A DNA stretch of 64,000 bases from Chloroflexota bacterium (GCA_025354985.1 JANXLU010000042.1:124001-188000), one strand, 5' to 3'. Positions 24,877 through 33,346 are shown, counted from the first letter of the stretch. The notes: generated by a model from the sequence alone, not told the origin. Numbers and translations are program-made.

Positions 24877-25836
24877 TTACAAGAGCACGGATCGCACCGT
24901 CCGCATGCTCACATTGCCGCCGCAGATGATGATCACGACATTCTTTCCCCACCATTTGTTGGAGATGTTTAGAAACGCTGCAAGCGCCAGAGCGGCCGCT
25001 CCTTCGACCAACAGGTGATGCTTTTCCGCCATCAGGCGCATGGCGGATGCGATATCCGGTTCTTCGACGAGCGCGAATTCGTCCACAAAGCTGCGTACCA
25101 ATGGCAACGTAATGGCGCCGGGTTCGATGCCGCCTGCGGTTCCATCCGATAGCGTGGGCTCGGAAGGAATGTCGACGATGTGACCAGCCTTGACGCTGGC
25201 ATACATCACCTGGCTTGCGCTTGGCTGACAGGCATAAATATAGGGGGGATTCGTCCGCTTATGCGTTGCGGCGCCATTCAAATAGCCCGCCACGCCGCCG
25301 ATGAGCCCGCCGCCACCGGTGGCGACGAACACCGCATCGATTTGCTCCAACTGGCGGGAGAACTCCAGCGCACATGTGCCCTGACCGGCGATGATTGCCG
25401 GGTCGTTGTAAGGGGATATAAACGGCAGCTGGTTGTGTCGCGCATAGTCAATGGCATAAAGTTCGCTCTCGACACTATCCACCCCGTGCACACGGACCTC
25501 GGCGTTATATAGGTGCATGTTGTTCAGCTTGGCGGGGGACGCATTGGCCGGAACGTATACGATGCAATGCGCCCCCGTTGCGGTGCAGGCGCGGGCGACC
25601 GCCGCGCCATGGTTGCCGGTGCTTGCGGTGATTACCGTATGCGCCGGGCCCAGGCTTAGCATCTTGTGTATCGCGCCGCGAAATTTGAACGATCCGGTGT
25701 GCTGGATATTCTCGAGCTTTAGATAAACATTGACGCCCGTCTGCGCAGTAAGCACGCGAGAATATTCAAGCGGTGTTTCACGAACATGGGAACGAATCCG
25801 CTCATACGCACGAGACACCCCGGCATAAACGTCCAC
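24877..25836 (-). CDS. Threonine/serine dehydratase-like PLP enzyme
   Basis: Fold-type II PLP enzyme of 319 residues that deaminates Ser/Thr or a related hydroxy amino acid. The PLP lysine is Lys51 in GSFKFRGA. The phosphate-binding glycine loop reads ATGGGGLIGG (about residues 170-180). There is no C-terminal ACT domain, so it resembles catabolic TdcB-like, serine-racemase-like or EutB-like enzymes rather than feedback-regulated IlvA. It begins with GTG directly after the TAA of a small lipoprotein gene, which implies coupling. Confidence 0.9.
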   Translation of the reverse strand: MDVYAGVSRAYERIRSHVRETPLEYSRVLTAQTGVNVYLKLENIQHTGSFKFRGAIHKMLSLGPAHTVITASTGNHGAAVARACTATGAHCIVYVPANASPAKLNNMHLYNAEVRVHGVDSVESELYAIDYARHNQLPFISPYNDPAIIAGQGTCALEFSRQLEQIDAVFVATGGGGLIGGVAGYLNGAATHKRTNPPYIYACQPSASQVMYASVKAGHIVDIPSEPTLSDGTAGGIEPGAITLPLVRSFVDEFALVEEPDIASAMRLMAEKHHLLVEGAAALALAAFLNISNKWWGKNVVIIICGGNVSMRTVRSVLL

Positions 25837-26148
25837 TTAATTCCCCACCGACCCGAGACGATCGCCGCCGTTCGGGGCGGGTCGCGCCACGAGATTGCGG
25901 CAGTCTGGAAGACCCAGAGTTGCTGAAGGTTGCATCGTTAAGCCGGTTGCGGGTGTGGCCTGATCAACGGGCTTGGATCGAACGGTTGCAGCTGGTTCCA
26001 GCGCGACCGCTATTATTGACGAGATCGGGTTTGAAACCACGACGAGGGCCGGCGCTTGATCGGTGCCAGGTTGACGGCTGCAGGAAGCGAGCGCCACGGT
26101 GGCGAGGGCGCCGACACTGAGCGGACAAGCCCGCCGGATTGCATACAT
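25837..26148 (-). CDS. Small putative lipoprotein
   Basis: The 103-codon frame starts with a basic N-terminus, a hydrophobic stretch and the lipobox LASC (Cys about 23), then a low-complexity Ala/Pro/Ser/Val tail. No domain is recognised. A TATACT box ends 10 bases before the ATG, and the TAA abuts the GTG of the dehydratase. These two facts support a real gene serving as the promoter-proximal member of the pair. The tail is poorly distinctive, so a non-coding leader for the dehydratase remains possible. Confidence 0.45.
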   Translation of the reverse strand: MYAIRRACPLSVGALATVALASCSRQPGTDQAPALVVVSNPISSIIAVALEPAATVRSKPVDQATPATGLTMQPSATLGLPDCRNLVARPAPNGGDRLGSVGN

Positions 26149-26158
26149 AGCACGATAC

Positions 26159-26164
26159 AGTATA
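26159..26164 (-). promoter_or_regulatory. -10 box TATACT for the lipoprotein-dehydratase pair
   Basis: On the minus strand TATACT ends 10 bases before the ATG at 26148. The transcript would begin within a few bases of that start codon. Confidence 0.5.
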
Positions 26165-26244
26165 ACGATTTCTGCCAAAAACCGCCATGCCGTCGACGAT
26201 GATATTCGTGTGGTGCGGCTGCACCAAGATGCTTGGGATGTACA

Positions 26245-26285
26245 AGACACCGTCGACCGCGCTTCAAGCGCGGTCGACGGTGTCT
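26245..26285. repeat. Perfect 41-base inverted repeat downstream of aldo/keto reductase gene
   Basis: Two exact 20-base arms (the left begins agacaccgtcgaccgcg) flank a single central C at 26265. It lies 28 bases beyond the stop of the leftward aldo/keto reductase gene and about 80 bases upstream of the next leftward transcription start. It could end the reductase message, but there is no T-run on either strand. Confidence 0.85.
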
Positions 26286-26312
26286 GCACGCACGTACGGT
26301 CAGGAGTTCAAT

Positions 26313-27284
26313 CTACCAAGCGTAGGCTTCGGGGGCGGCGCCACCCGGGCCTGGGAAAATCTCATCGAGCTTCTTGAGGGACTCGACGCTGAGTTTGATG
26401 TCGACCGCGCGCATGCTGCCTGTAAGTTGATCGAGGGTGCGGGGCCCGATGATAGGTGCACTGACCACGGGATTGTGGAGCAACCAAGCCAGCGCTACGT
26501 CTGCGGGATCCTCACCCAGCTGGGCGCAGAATGCCTCATAGGCCTCAATCTTGGGCCGGTTCTTTTCAATTGCAGACTGCATGCCTTCGGCGGCGCGACG
26601 TCCGGCCGCTTGCTTCTTCAGCACGCCGCCCAACAGGCCACCACCCAGCGGGCTCCATGGGATAAGTCCCAACCCAAGATGCTGACAGGCCGGGATTACC
26701 TCGAGCTCAACCATGCGCGCATTCAAGTGATAAAGGCTCTGCTCGCAGACCAACCCCATGGAATGACGTGCTGCCGCCACGCCATTCGCGTGGGCGATAT
26801 GCCAGCCTGCAAAGTTGCTGCTGCCGACGTAGATCACCTTGCCTTCGCGCACGAGCTGATCCATCGCCTGCCAGATTTCCTCCCAAGGCGTGTTGCGATC
26901 AACATGATGCATCTGATACAGATCAATGTGATCGGTTTGCAGACGCTTGAGACTGGCTTCGCACGCACGGCGGATATGCAACGCGGAAAGTTTGGAACCA
27001 TTTGGCCACTCGGCCATCTTGCCAAAGACCTTGGTTGCAATAACCGTTTTCTCACGGCGTCCGCCACCCAGGGCAAACCAGCGACCGATTATTTGTTCGG
27101 TGACGCCTTCACCAAACACCCGGCCGTAACCGTTGGCGGTATCGAAAAAGTTCAGACCCAGCTCATGCGCCTTATCCATGATCGCGTGGCCATCGGGTTC
27201 GGTGGTGAATGGGCCAAAGTTCATAGTGCCAAGACAGAGCGGACTAACAAGGAGGCCGGTGCGGCCTAATTTTCGGTATTCCAT
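26313..27284 (-). CDS. Aldo/keto reductase
   Basis: NADPH-dependent aldo/keto reductase of 323 residues, of the YajO/Kv-beta-like branch. It starts with the family pattern MEYRKLGRTGLLVSPLCLGT. Asp48 and Tyr53 (FFDTANGYG), a Lys in VIATKVFG and a His in YQMHHVD make up the tetrad. A TACAAT box ends six bases before the ATG, so the message is probably leaderless. It is followed by a strong inverted repeat (26245-26285). The substrate is not evident. Confidence 0.93.
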   Translation of the reverse strand: MEYRKLGRTGLLVSPLCLGTMNFGPFTTEPDGHAIMDKAHELGLNFFDTANGYGRVFGEGVTEQIIGRWFALGGGRREKTVIATKVFGKMAEWPNGSKLSALHIRRACEASLKRLQTDHIDLYQMHHVDRNTPWEEIWQAMDQLVREGKVIYVGSSNFAGWHIAHANGVAAARHSMGLVCEQSLYHLNARMVELEVIPACQHLGLGLIPWSPLGGGLLGGVLKKQAAGRRAAEGMQSAIEKNRPKIEAYEAFCAQLGEDPADVALAWLLHNPVVSAPIIGPRTLDQLTGSMRAVDIKLSVESLKKLDEIFPGPGGAAPEAYAW

Positions 27285-27290
27285 GTCTGG

Positions 27291-27296
27291 ATTGTA
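27291..27296 (-). promoter_or_regulatory. -10 box TACAAT, leaderless start for aldo/keto reductase
   Basis: TACAAT on the minus strand, then six bases (ccagac), then ATG at 27284. Transcription should begin at or next to the A of ATG. Confidence 0.6.
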
Positions 27297-27308
27297 AGTC
27301 GGGCAAGG

Positions 27309-28223
27309 TTACGCCGAAACGTGCCCGGCAAAGTTTTGCAATACCTCGGCAGGCAGGCGGGCGGGTGATCCGCTTCGGAGGTTAATGAACGCCAACTGCG
27401 CTGTCATGTGTGCAATCTCGGCGCCGTCAGACATGCGGGCAATGCGAAAATGTCGATACGCACTGACGCGTCTTAGATCGCTGAGCCAGGCGGTGATCTC
27501 AAGCTCATCTCCCAGAACCGCAGATTGTAGGTATTCGATCCAGACCTGACGAAAGAGCGTGGCCCAACCCGCTGCGATGCTGCGCTCGGGCGGCCAGCCA
27601 AACATTGCGCTGGCGGCAAAGCCGGCCTCCTCGCAATAGTCGAGGTAAACCGCATTGTTTACGTGTTGCTGCTGATCGATATCAGCAAATATCACCTTCC
27701 TACGCATTGCGAACGGTCGGGTGGGCAAATCGGGTTGGAGGGGAGGTGGCGGTGGCGCATACGGCGCATCAAGCATCGCGCTGTTTTGCGCGCTCTGTTC
27801 GGCGTTCTCGATCGCGGTTGCCCCAAATCGCTGTTGCACTTCGACTGGCATTAAGACTGGGCGGTTGGCCGCGACGTCGACATAGACCCACTGGGTATGC
27901 GCCCGACACATAAGCTCGCCGGATTTTGCCGAGCGCATCTCATAGCGGCGGCGGGCCTGCACGCGGCGCAGCTCGTCCACCCAGGCGTTCACCACAACGG
28001 TATCGCCATAAAGAACCGGCTTCACAAACTCGAGGTAACTGCTGCGTATCACGAAAGCCCGGTTATTGGCTACATACCAGTCGTGCGGAAAGCCGGCAGC
28101 GGTGCTGGCCGCGAAGGCGGTTTCCTGCATATATCGCGCGTATACCGTGTTGTTTAGGTGCGCATACGCATCACATTCATAAAAACGGACCGGGAAGGAG
28201 CAGGTCGTGACCAATGGCGGCAT
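27309..28223 (-). CDS. Acyl-CoA thioesterase with two fused hotdog domains
   Basis: Thioesterase of 304 residues made of two 4-hydroxybenzoyl-CoA-thioesterase-like hotdog units (about 1-145 and 160-300) joined by a Pro-rich linker. Each unit retains the active-site helix motif: ECDAYAHLNNTVYARY in the first and DIDQQQHVNNAVYLDY in the second, with the catalytic Asp equivalent. The frame stays open upstream to 28538, but the ATG at 28223 is chosen because a TAACAT box ends seven bases before it and the hotdog begins right after. Single-domain family members form dimers; here one chain makes the pair. Confidence 0.88.
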   Translation of the reverse strand: MPPLVTTCSFPVRFYECDAYAHLNNTVYARYMQETAFAASTAAGFPHDWYVANNRAFVIRSSYLEFVKPVLYGDTVVVNAWVDELRRVQARRRYEMRSAKSGELMCRAHTQWVYVDVAANRPVLMPVEVQQRFGATAIENAEQSAQNSAMLDAPYAPPPPPLQPDLPTRPFAMRRKVIFADIDQQQHVNNAVYLDYCEEAGFAASAMFGWPPERSIAAGWATLFRQVWIEYLQSAVLGDELEITAWLSDLRRVSAYRHFRIARMSDGAEIAHMTAQLAFINLRSGSPARLPAEVLQNFAGHVSA

Positions 28224-28230
28224 CAGCCCG

Positions 28231-28236
28231 ATGTTA
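28231..28236 (-). promoter_or_regulatory. -10 box TAACAT, leaderless start for thioesterase
   Basis: TAACAT on the minus strand, then seven bases (cgggctg), then ATG at 28223. This fixes the start of the thioesterase well inside the longer open frame. Confidence 0.55.
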
Positions 28237-28312
28237 AAGCATGGATGCGCCACGGCATCAAGATCATGGCAGATTGGATGACCGCCTGGAAAGCCGACTT
28301 TGTTAACCCCTT

Positions 28313-28318
28313 TACAAT
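28313..28318 (+). promoter_or_regulatory. -10 box TACAAT, leaderless start for AlbA/HATPase gene
   Basis: TACAAT is followed by six bases and then GTG at 28325. No convincing -35 is seen at 16-18 bases. Confidence 0.55.
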
Positions 28319-28324
28319 AGCAGT

Positions 28325-29671
28325 GTGGTTTCATCCAATCCAAACCTGGTGCTGCTGCCACAACCCACGCCTCAGGAGATCGCCGACAAGCTGATCTCGC
28401 TTGCGAACCACGACGGTGGCACCATTGTGGCCGGCTATGACAAGCTGGGGCACTTGACGACGCGATTGTCGCCGGAAGAACTTGAAGCGCTGCTGCGGGA
28501 AGCCGTTGCTCTGACGTCGCCGCTGGTACCAGCGTCACTCGAGACTTCGGACAACGCTAAAGGCGGGCCCAGCCACATGATCGTGGTTTCGGCCAGCAAA
28601 GTCAGGCACCAATTGGCGAGTGAGGCGCGCGAAGTCTCACGCAGTACGCCGGTGCCAGAGTCGTATGAGGATCAGTCTGTTCCGGGCGCAACCCAAGCCG
28701 ACTTTGAGCCTACGATCGTCGAAGAATACTTTATCAAACGGGCGGCCCGCGAGCGCAAGCAGGCGGATGTCTTTGACCGCAGCGCGATTTTGCGCGAAAT
28801 AGGCGCGGTTAACTCCGCCGGTCAACCGACCGCGATGGGCATCCTGCTCTTCGGCAAGACGCCGGGGATGTTTATCAAGAGTAGCGGGGTGACGTTTGTC
28901 AAATATCCCGGAGTGGACATGCGCGCGGATGGCGGTGCGATGGGTTACAGCCGGCGCGAGGAAATAAGCGGGCCGCTGGCGCGGGTGGTCGAACGCACCT
29001 GGGACGTGGTCTTTGAGGAGATGCGTGTGGGCGCTGTGGTGAAGGGGCGCACGCGCGAAGACGTGCTGGAATATCCCGAGTTGGCCGTCCGCGAAGCCCT
29101 GGTCAACGCGATCAGTCATCGTGATTATGGGATAGCCGGGCGGCGCATAGAGATCCGCAAATTCAGCGACCGCCTCGAGATTATTTCACCGGGTGGGTTG
29201 GCGGGTTACATGACCCTGGAAAACCTGGTGGAGGAGCACTACTCGCGAAATCCTGGGATCGTGCACGGGTTGTATCAATGGGGTTACATCGAAGAGCTAG
29301 GGCTGGGGATTGACCGGATGATTGAGGAAATGCAAAGCGCCGGTCACCCGGATCCAAAATTTGATTCGACCTTCTATAGCTTCAAGGTAACGCTCAGCAA
29401 TTTCCATGATCGGCGCACAAATCAGCACTTTACGCCGGCGGCGAGCCTGGCGCCCACAAACGTGCAGTTGGCAAACGTCAGCGTAACCGAGCGCCAGGCG
29501 CGTGCCATGACTTATGTGCGGGATTATGGCCGAATAACAAACAGTGACTATGGCACCCTGTGCCCAAGCGTGAGCGCCGAAACGCTACGGAGCGATTTGG
29601 CCGACTTGGTGAGCAAAGGCGTGCTAATGCGCGTGGGCGAGAAGAAGGGCACGTACTACATCAGCAAGTAG
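28325..29671 (+). CDS. AlbA_2/HATPase-type putative transcriptional regulator
   Basis: Protein of 448 residues related to bacterial Schlafen AlbA_2 plus RecG-like HATPase proteins often annotated as ATP-binding regulators. The N-terminus (about 1-100) is a worn AlbA_2 region (ISLANHDGGTIVAGYD). The central HATPase_c_4-like part contains REALVNAISHRDY and SDRLEIISPGGL, followed by NPGIVHGLYQWGYIEELG. A C-terminal winged-helix-like segment (about 385-448) ends in VGEKKGTYYISK. No partner gene is adjacent. Start and promoter are supported by TACAAT six bases upstream of the GTG. Confidence 0.85.
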   Translation: MVSSNPNLVLLPQPTPQEIADKLISLANHDGGTIVAGYDKLGHLTTRLSPEELEALLREAVALTSPLVPASLETSDNAKGGPSHMIVVSASKVRHQLASEAREVSRSTPVPESYEDQSVPGATQADFEPTIVEEYFIKRAARERKQADVFDRSAILREIGAVNSAGQPTAMGILLFGKTPGMFIKSSGVTFVKYPGVDMRADGGAMGYSRREEISGPLARVVERTWDVVFEEMRVGAVVKGRTREDVLEYPELAVREALVNAISHRDYGIAGRRIEIRKFSDRLEIISPGGLAGYMTLENLVEEHYSRNPGIVHGLYQWGYIEELGLGIDRMIEEMQSAGHPDPKFDSTFYSFKVTLSNFHDRRTNQHFTPAASLAPTNVQLANVSVTERQARAMTYVRDYGRITNSDYGTLCPSVSAETLRSDLADLVSKGVLMRVGEKKGTYYISK

Positions 29672-29726
29672 CACCGGAAGTGCCTGCCAGGCGCGCCCTG
29701 ATTGAGACTACACGACCATACTTGCG

Positions 29727-30317
29727 TCACAACTTTGATTGTGTAAGGCGGGTCATCCAGGCCCAATTTTTGGGCGCGTCGACCGTGACTTCATCGTTTG
29801 GGCTGATGTCACCCGGAATTTCAACGCATGCGATCACCCCGCGCCTATGGTGCGCATGCTTGACAAAATTTTGGGCGATGCCGGTCGATGTTGGGTTATG
29901 CAATTGGACGGAATCGGCGGCGCTGCGGCACGGCCGATTCTCATTGATGACGACAAGAACCGCCCCGCTTGAAAACACCAGCCGCGTGGTGGGGAAGAGA
30001 AATGTCAGGTCCGGGATTCCGCGCACCATCACATTTGCGCCGATCCATTCCGGTTGCAAGACCGGGATGCCCAGCGCTTGTGCCGTTGCAGATAATTCCT
30101 CCTCACTGACAACCGTTAGCTGACGCTCGTTGCGCATCGGCGTGCCGCGAACATACCAGGGCACCCGGACTTCGGCAGGGCGCTGGTATCCGGCGTGCAG
30201 ATCACCCACCACACCCTCCCAATTAAGCGTGATCTTTGGATGGCGGGTTGTGATCAGGGAACCGGTTGTTTGGCCGATTGCGGTGGTGGCGACCAACGAG
30301 GAGCTTTCGTATGTCAT
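29727..30317 (-). CDS. MOSC-domain protein
   Basis: Protein of 196 residues with a MOSC (molybdenum cofactor sulfurase C-terminal) fold. Visible landmarks are the GDLHAGYQR loop near residue 38 and the ending PGDISPNDEV. Stand-alone bacterial MOSC proteins are thought to handle sulfur or Moco ligands or to reduce N-hydroxylated compounds; no redox partner or Moco gene is nearby. A CATAAT box lies eight bases before the ATG. It diverges from the leader of the BMP-type gene. Confidence 0.85.
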   Translation of the reverse strand: MTYESSSLVATTAIGQTTGSLITTRHPKITLNWEGVVGDLHAGYQRPAEVRVPWYVRGTPMRNERQLTVVSEEELSATAQALGIPVLQPEWIGANVMVRGIPDLTFLFPTTRLVFSSGAVLVVINENRPCRSAADSVQLHNPTSTGIAQNFVKHAHHRRGVIACVEIPGDISPNDEVTVDAPKNWAWMTRLTQSKL

Positions 30318-30325
30318 TGGTCGGG

Positions 30326-30331
30326 ATTATG
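30326..30331 (-). promoter_or_regulatory. -10 box CATAAT for the MOSC gene
   Basis: CATAAT on the minus strand (5/6 to consensus), then eight bases, then ATG at 30317. Probably a leaderless or one-base-leader transcript. Confidence 0.5.
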
Positions 30332-30384
30332 CACCTATATAGCCCCAGCCTCGAAAAACAATCTCTTAAGGTAAAATTCCTTCA

Positions 30385-30471
30385 CGTGTGTAAACACGGC
30401 AACGCACCTTGAGGCGCGGGTATTGGCATTGGACTGACCACAAGTAGTTTTGCCGCTACCCGCGTTTTTTT
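30385..30471 (+). ncRNA. Structured leader RNA with intrinsic terminator before the BMP gene
   Basis: A small hairpin (cgtgt, GUAA tetraloop, acacg) begins near 30385. Further on, CGCGGGTA (30415-30422) pairs with TACCCGCG (30457-30464), directly followed by seven T (30465-30471). Between these arms are GGCA/TGCC and TGG/CCA pairs, so the terminator arm is internally branched. No rightward gene ends here, so a terminator at this point must act on a transcript that starts in this gap. Possible promoter: TAAAAT at 30372-30377. A second hairpin, gtccc-tgaa-gggac, follows at 30477-30490. It may be an attenuator or riboswitch, or a small RNA; I do not recognise a known class. Confidence 0.55.
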
Positions 30472-30539
30472 ATGCGGTCCCTGAAGGGACAAGGCCGTGA
30501 CTGCACCAAGCCAAACCACCAACAGGAGAAGTCAAGAGA

Positions 30540-31886
30540 ATGAATACAAAGATCAACAAGATGCTGGTGACTGTCGCGTCCGTGAGCATTGTGCTTTCGG
30601 CGTGTGCAGCGCCAACTGCGGCTCCCACCGCGGTTCCAGCAACGAAGGCTCCCGCGCCAGCCGCTACCGCGGCACCTGCGGCTACTGCCGTTCCAGCGCC
30701 GACCCTCGCGCCAGCACCGACCCTCCCGCCGGCCGCGACGGCGGTCCCGGCCCCCACAACTGCACCCGCGGCAAAGAGCTTTCAGATTCCGGAAGTTAAA
30801 CCGGGCAAGTTCAATGTAGCAATGGTATTGCTCGGGCCCCATGATGACAGCGGCTGGAGCCAGGCCCATTACGAGGGCCTGCTGGATATCGAGAAGAGCG
30901 TGCCGGATTCCAGTGTCTCGTATATCGAATTTGTACCGGAAGGCGCGGATTCCGAGCAGGTATTCCGAAGCTTGGGACGCAAGGGCTTCAACCTGGTGTT
31001 TGGAACCTCGTTTGGTTATGGTGACCCGATGGAAACCGTTGCAGGAGAATTCCCCAAGACAATGTGGGTGCATTTAACCGGTTTTAAGACCAATGGTCAG
31101 AACTTTGGCAACCTGATGGGAGCCATGGAAGTGATGAAGTATTTGGGCGGCATGCTCACCGGCGCCCGACTGAAGAAAGACGGACAGACCAAGGCCGGTT
31201 ATCTTGCCACGTTCCCAATTCCAGAGGAACTTCGTCTCGGCAACGCCTTTGCGCTGGGAATGCGCAAGACCTGTGCAGCCTGCACGCTGGATGTGCGCTG
31301 GATCAACACCTGGCACGATCCGGTGATTGAGAAGGAAGCCGCAGCATCGTTGTTTGACGCCGGTGTGGGCGTGGTGTTTACCGGCGCAGACACGCCGGCC
31401 GCCGGCGATGTGGCCACTGATAAAGGTAACAAATGGGGATTGAACTACGACTGGTCGGGCAACTGCAAGAAGGCCCGCTGCCTGACCTCCATGTACTGGA
31501 ACTGGGGTCCGGTTTATAGCGACATTGCCAAGCAAGTTAAGGCCGGCACATACAAGCCGGGCTTCCAGTATTTTGACGCGGATGCGGGTGCCCTTGGCAT
31601 ATATGGATTGATGGCCGGTCAGGAGCCAACCCCGGGGATGAAGGATCTGCCAGAGGCCGACTTGAAGCTGATCAAAGACACGCTGGCGGCATCACTGGCG
31701 GGTAAATTCACCCGGTTTGACGTGTTCAAAGGGCCGATCAAAGACAACAAGGGCAACGTGGTCGTGCCGGAAGGCAAGGCTCTTGAGCAGTTGGATTTGG
31801 ATGGATTCAAGCAGTTTGGTTCACCATGCAAAACGTGCATGTTCTGGTGGGCCGAAGGCGTAAACGCCGAGCTGCCGAAGTTGTAA
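30540..31886 (+). CDS. BMP-family ABC transporter substrate-binding lipoprotein
   Basis: Lipoprotein of 448 residues related to Med/PnrA/BmpA, which bind nucleosides or similar ligands for an ABC importer. The lipobox is LSAC with Cys22, then about 60 residues of Ala/Pro/Thr linker. The binding domain starts near KFNVAMVLLGPHDDSGWSQA and contains the family pattern of PnrA-like proteins (FNLVFGTSFGYGDPM). AGGAG lies 14 bases before the ATG. The usual ATPase and permease genes are not adjacent. An intrinsic terminator follows directly, so it is monocistronic. Confidence 0.92.
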   Translation: MNTKINKMLVTVASVSIVLSACAAPTAAPTAVPATKAPAPAATAAPAATAVPAPTLAPAPTLPPAATAVPAPTTAPAAKSFQIPEVKPGKFNVAMVLLGPHDDSGWSQAHYEGLLDIEKSVPDSSVSYIEFVPEGADSEQVFRSLGRKGFNLVFGTSFGYGDPMETVAGEFPKTMWVHLTGFKTNGQNFGNLMGAMEVMKYLGGMLTGARLKKDGQTKAGYLATFPIPEELRLGNAFALGMRKTCAACTLDVRWINTWHDPVIEKEAAASLFDAGVGVVFTGADTPAAGDVATDKGNKWGLNYDWSGNCKKARCLTSMYWNWGPVYSDIAKQVKAGTYKPGFQYFDADAGALGIYGLMAGQEPTPGMKDLPEADLKLIKDTLAASLAGKFTRFDVFKGPIKDNKGNVVVPEGKALEQLDLDGFKQFGSPCKTCMFWWAEGVNAELPKL

Positions 31887-31906
31887 TAGCTCCGATTTGC
31901 AGTGAC

Positions 31907-31950
31907 AAAAAGAACCCACTCGGGATATTCCCTGAGCGGGTTCTTTTTTT
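31907..31950 (+). terminator. Intrinsic terminator after the BMP gene
   Basis: The arm aaaaagaacccactcggga and its near-perfect complement form a stem of about 16 bp with one mismatch around the loop tat, ending in a run of T (31944-31950). It lies 21 bases after the stop codon, and the A-run on the left could make it work in both directions. Confidence 0.9.
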
Positions 31951-31969
31951 GATTTAAGATTGTGTCGCC

Positions 31970-33346
31970 ATGAATTACGCTGCGTTCGACACTTATCTCA
32001 AAGAGAACCATGATCGGCTAATAGAAGACTACAAAGACTTTGTGCGCCAACCCAGCGTTGCCGCCACCGGTCAGGGGATGATTGAAATGGCCGCGATTGT
32101 TGCGCGCAGACTGGCAGGCTTGGGGTTTGATGTGAAGGTGGTGCCCACCGAGGGCAATTTTCCGCCGGTGGTGTGGGCCGAGCTTGGTGATGGGCCGCGA
32201 GAATTGCTAATTTATAACCACTATGACGTTCAACCTGCGGAACCATTTGACTTGTGGGAGAGTCCACCCTTTGAACCAACCATCCGCGACGGCAAGATGT
32301 TTGGGCGGGGTGTTTTGGATGACAAGGGTGAGCTGGTCGCGCGGATCCACGCCATTGAAGCCTGGCTCAAGACCCAGGGCCCGCTGCCCTTCAAAATCAA
32401 GTGGCTGATCGAGGGTGAGGAAGAAATCAGCAGCCCGCACTTGCATGCCTGGGTGGAGCGACACACCGACTGGCTCCATAAACCAAATGGATCGCCGCTG
32501 GACGGGTGCATTTGGGAGTTTGGAGGCTACACCGAAAGCGGACGCAACAAGCTGACCTTTGGCGTCAAGGGAATCTGCTATGTCGAACTGCACGCCAAAA
32601 CGGTGGATCACGATCTGCACTCCTCTCTGGCGGCGATCGCTCCCAACGCGGCATGGCGTCTTGTTTGGGCATTGAGCACGCTGAAGGATCAGAGCGAACG
32701 GATACAGTTGGATGGCTACTATGACCACGTGCGCGCACCGACCCCCGCCGAAGAGGAGATATTGCGAGATCAGCCCTTTGAGGAAGCGGCGATGAAAGCC
32801 AAGTGGAAGGTGGATAGCTTTGTAACTGGTGTTACCGGCTATGACGCGGTCAAGCGGCTCTATTTTCAACCGACCTGCACCATCGCGGGTATTACAACGG
32901 GATGGCAAGGCACCGGTGCGAAGACGGTGATGCCCGCTCATGCGAGCGCAAAAATTGACTTCCGCCTGGTGCCAAACCTTACGCCCGAGATTGTTGTGGA
33001 CTCACTCCGCAGGCACTTGGACAAGCATGGATTTCAGGACATTGAGATCAAGTTACTGGGTGGATACCGCAGCGAGATCAGCGATGTGACCGCACCGATT
33101 GTGCAGGCCAGCAAAAACGCGGTGCGACGCGTTGAAGGTGTGGACCCGGAAATGGAGCTCCTTAGCCCCGGGAGCGGGCCGATGTATTCGCTTTCGTCGT
33201 TTATCGGTGGCGTTCCGGTGGTGTGTCTCGGCTTTGGCCACCCCGACGCGCGCATACACTCGCCAAACGAGCACATTCTGCTGGACTATTACTACAAAGG
33301 GATGCGCCACTTCGGCGTCTTTGTCGATGAGTTTGGAAAAATCTAG
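31970..33346 (+). CDS. M20-family metallopeptidase (dipeptidase)
   Basis: Zinc-dependent exopeptidase of 458 residues. Metal and catalytic residues are visible: His84 and catalytic Asp86 (YNHYDVQP), bridging Asp117 (GVLDDKG), and the Glu pair at 150-151 (IEGEEE). A dimerisation/lid domain occupies about 190-350. The C-terminal FGHPDARIHSPNEHI supplies the last His. The size and pattern resemble M20 dipeptidases of the carnosinase/CNDP type. A TAAGAT box lies nine bases before the ATG. The next gene begins within 58 bases in the same direction. Confidence 0.92.
   Translation: MNYAAFDTYLKENHDRLIEDYKDFVRQPSVAATGQGMIEMAAIVARRLAGLGFDVKVVPTEGNFPPVVWAELGDGPRELLIYNHYDVQPAEPFDLWESPPFEPTIRDGKMFGRGVLDDKGELVARIHAIEAWLKTQGPLPFKIKWLIEGEEEISSPHLHAWVERHTDWLHKPNGSPLDGCIWEFGGYTESGRNKLTFGVKGICYVELHAKTVDHDLHSSLAAIAPNAAWRLVWALSTLKDQSERIQLDGYYDHVRAPTPAEEEILRDQPFEEAAMKAKWKVDSFVTGVTGYDAVKRLYFQPTCTIAGITTGWQGTGAKTVMPAHASAKIDFRLVPNLTPEIVVDSLRRHLDKHGFQDIEIKLLGGYRSEISDVTAPIVQASKNAVRRVEGVDPEMELLSPGSGPMYSLSSFIGGVPVVCLGFGHPDARIHSPNEHILLDYYYKGMRHFGVFVDEFGKI

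Noticed and set aside
28224-28538. N-terminal extension of the thioesterase frame.
   Set aside because: A -10 box lies within it seven bases before the internal ATG, and the extension is Arg/Ser/Cys-rich without structure.
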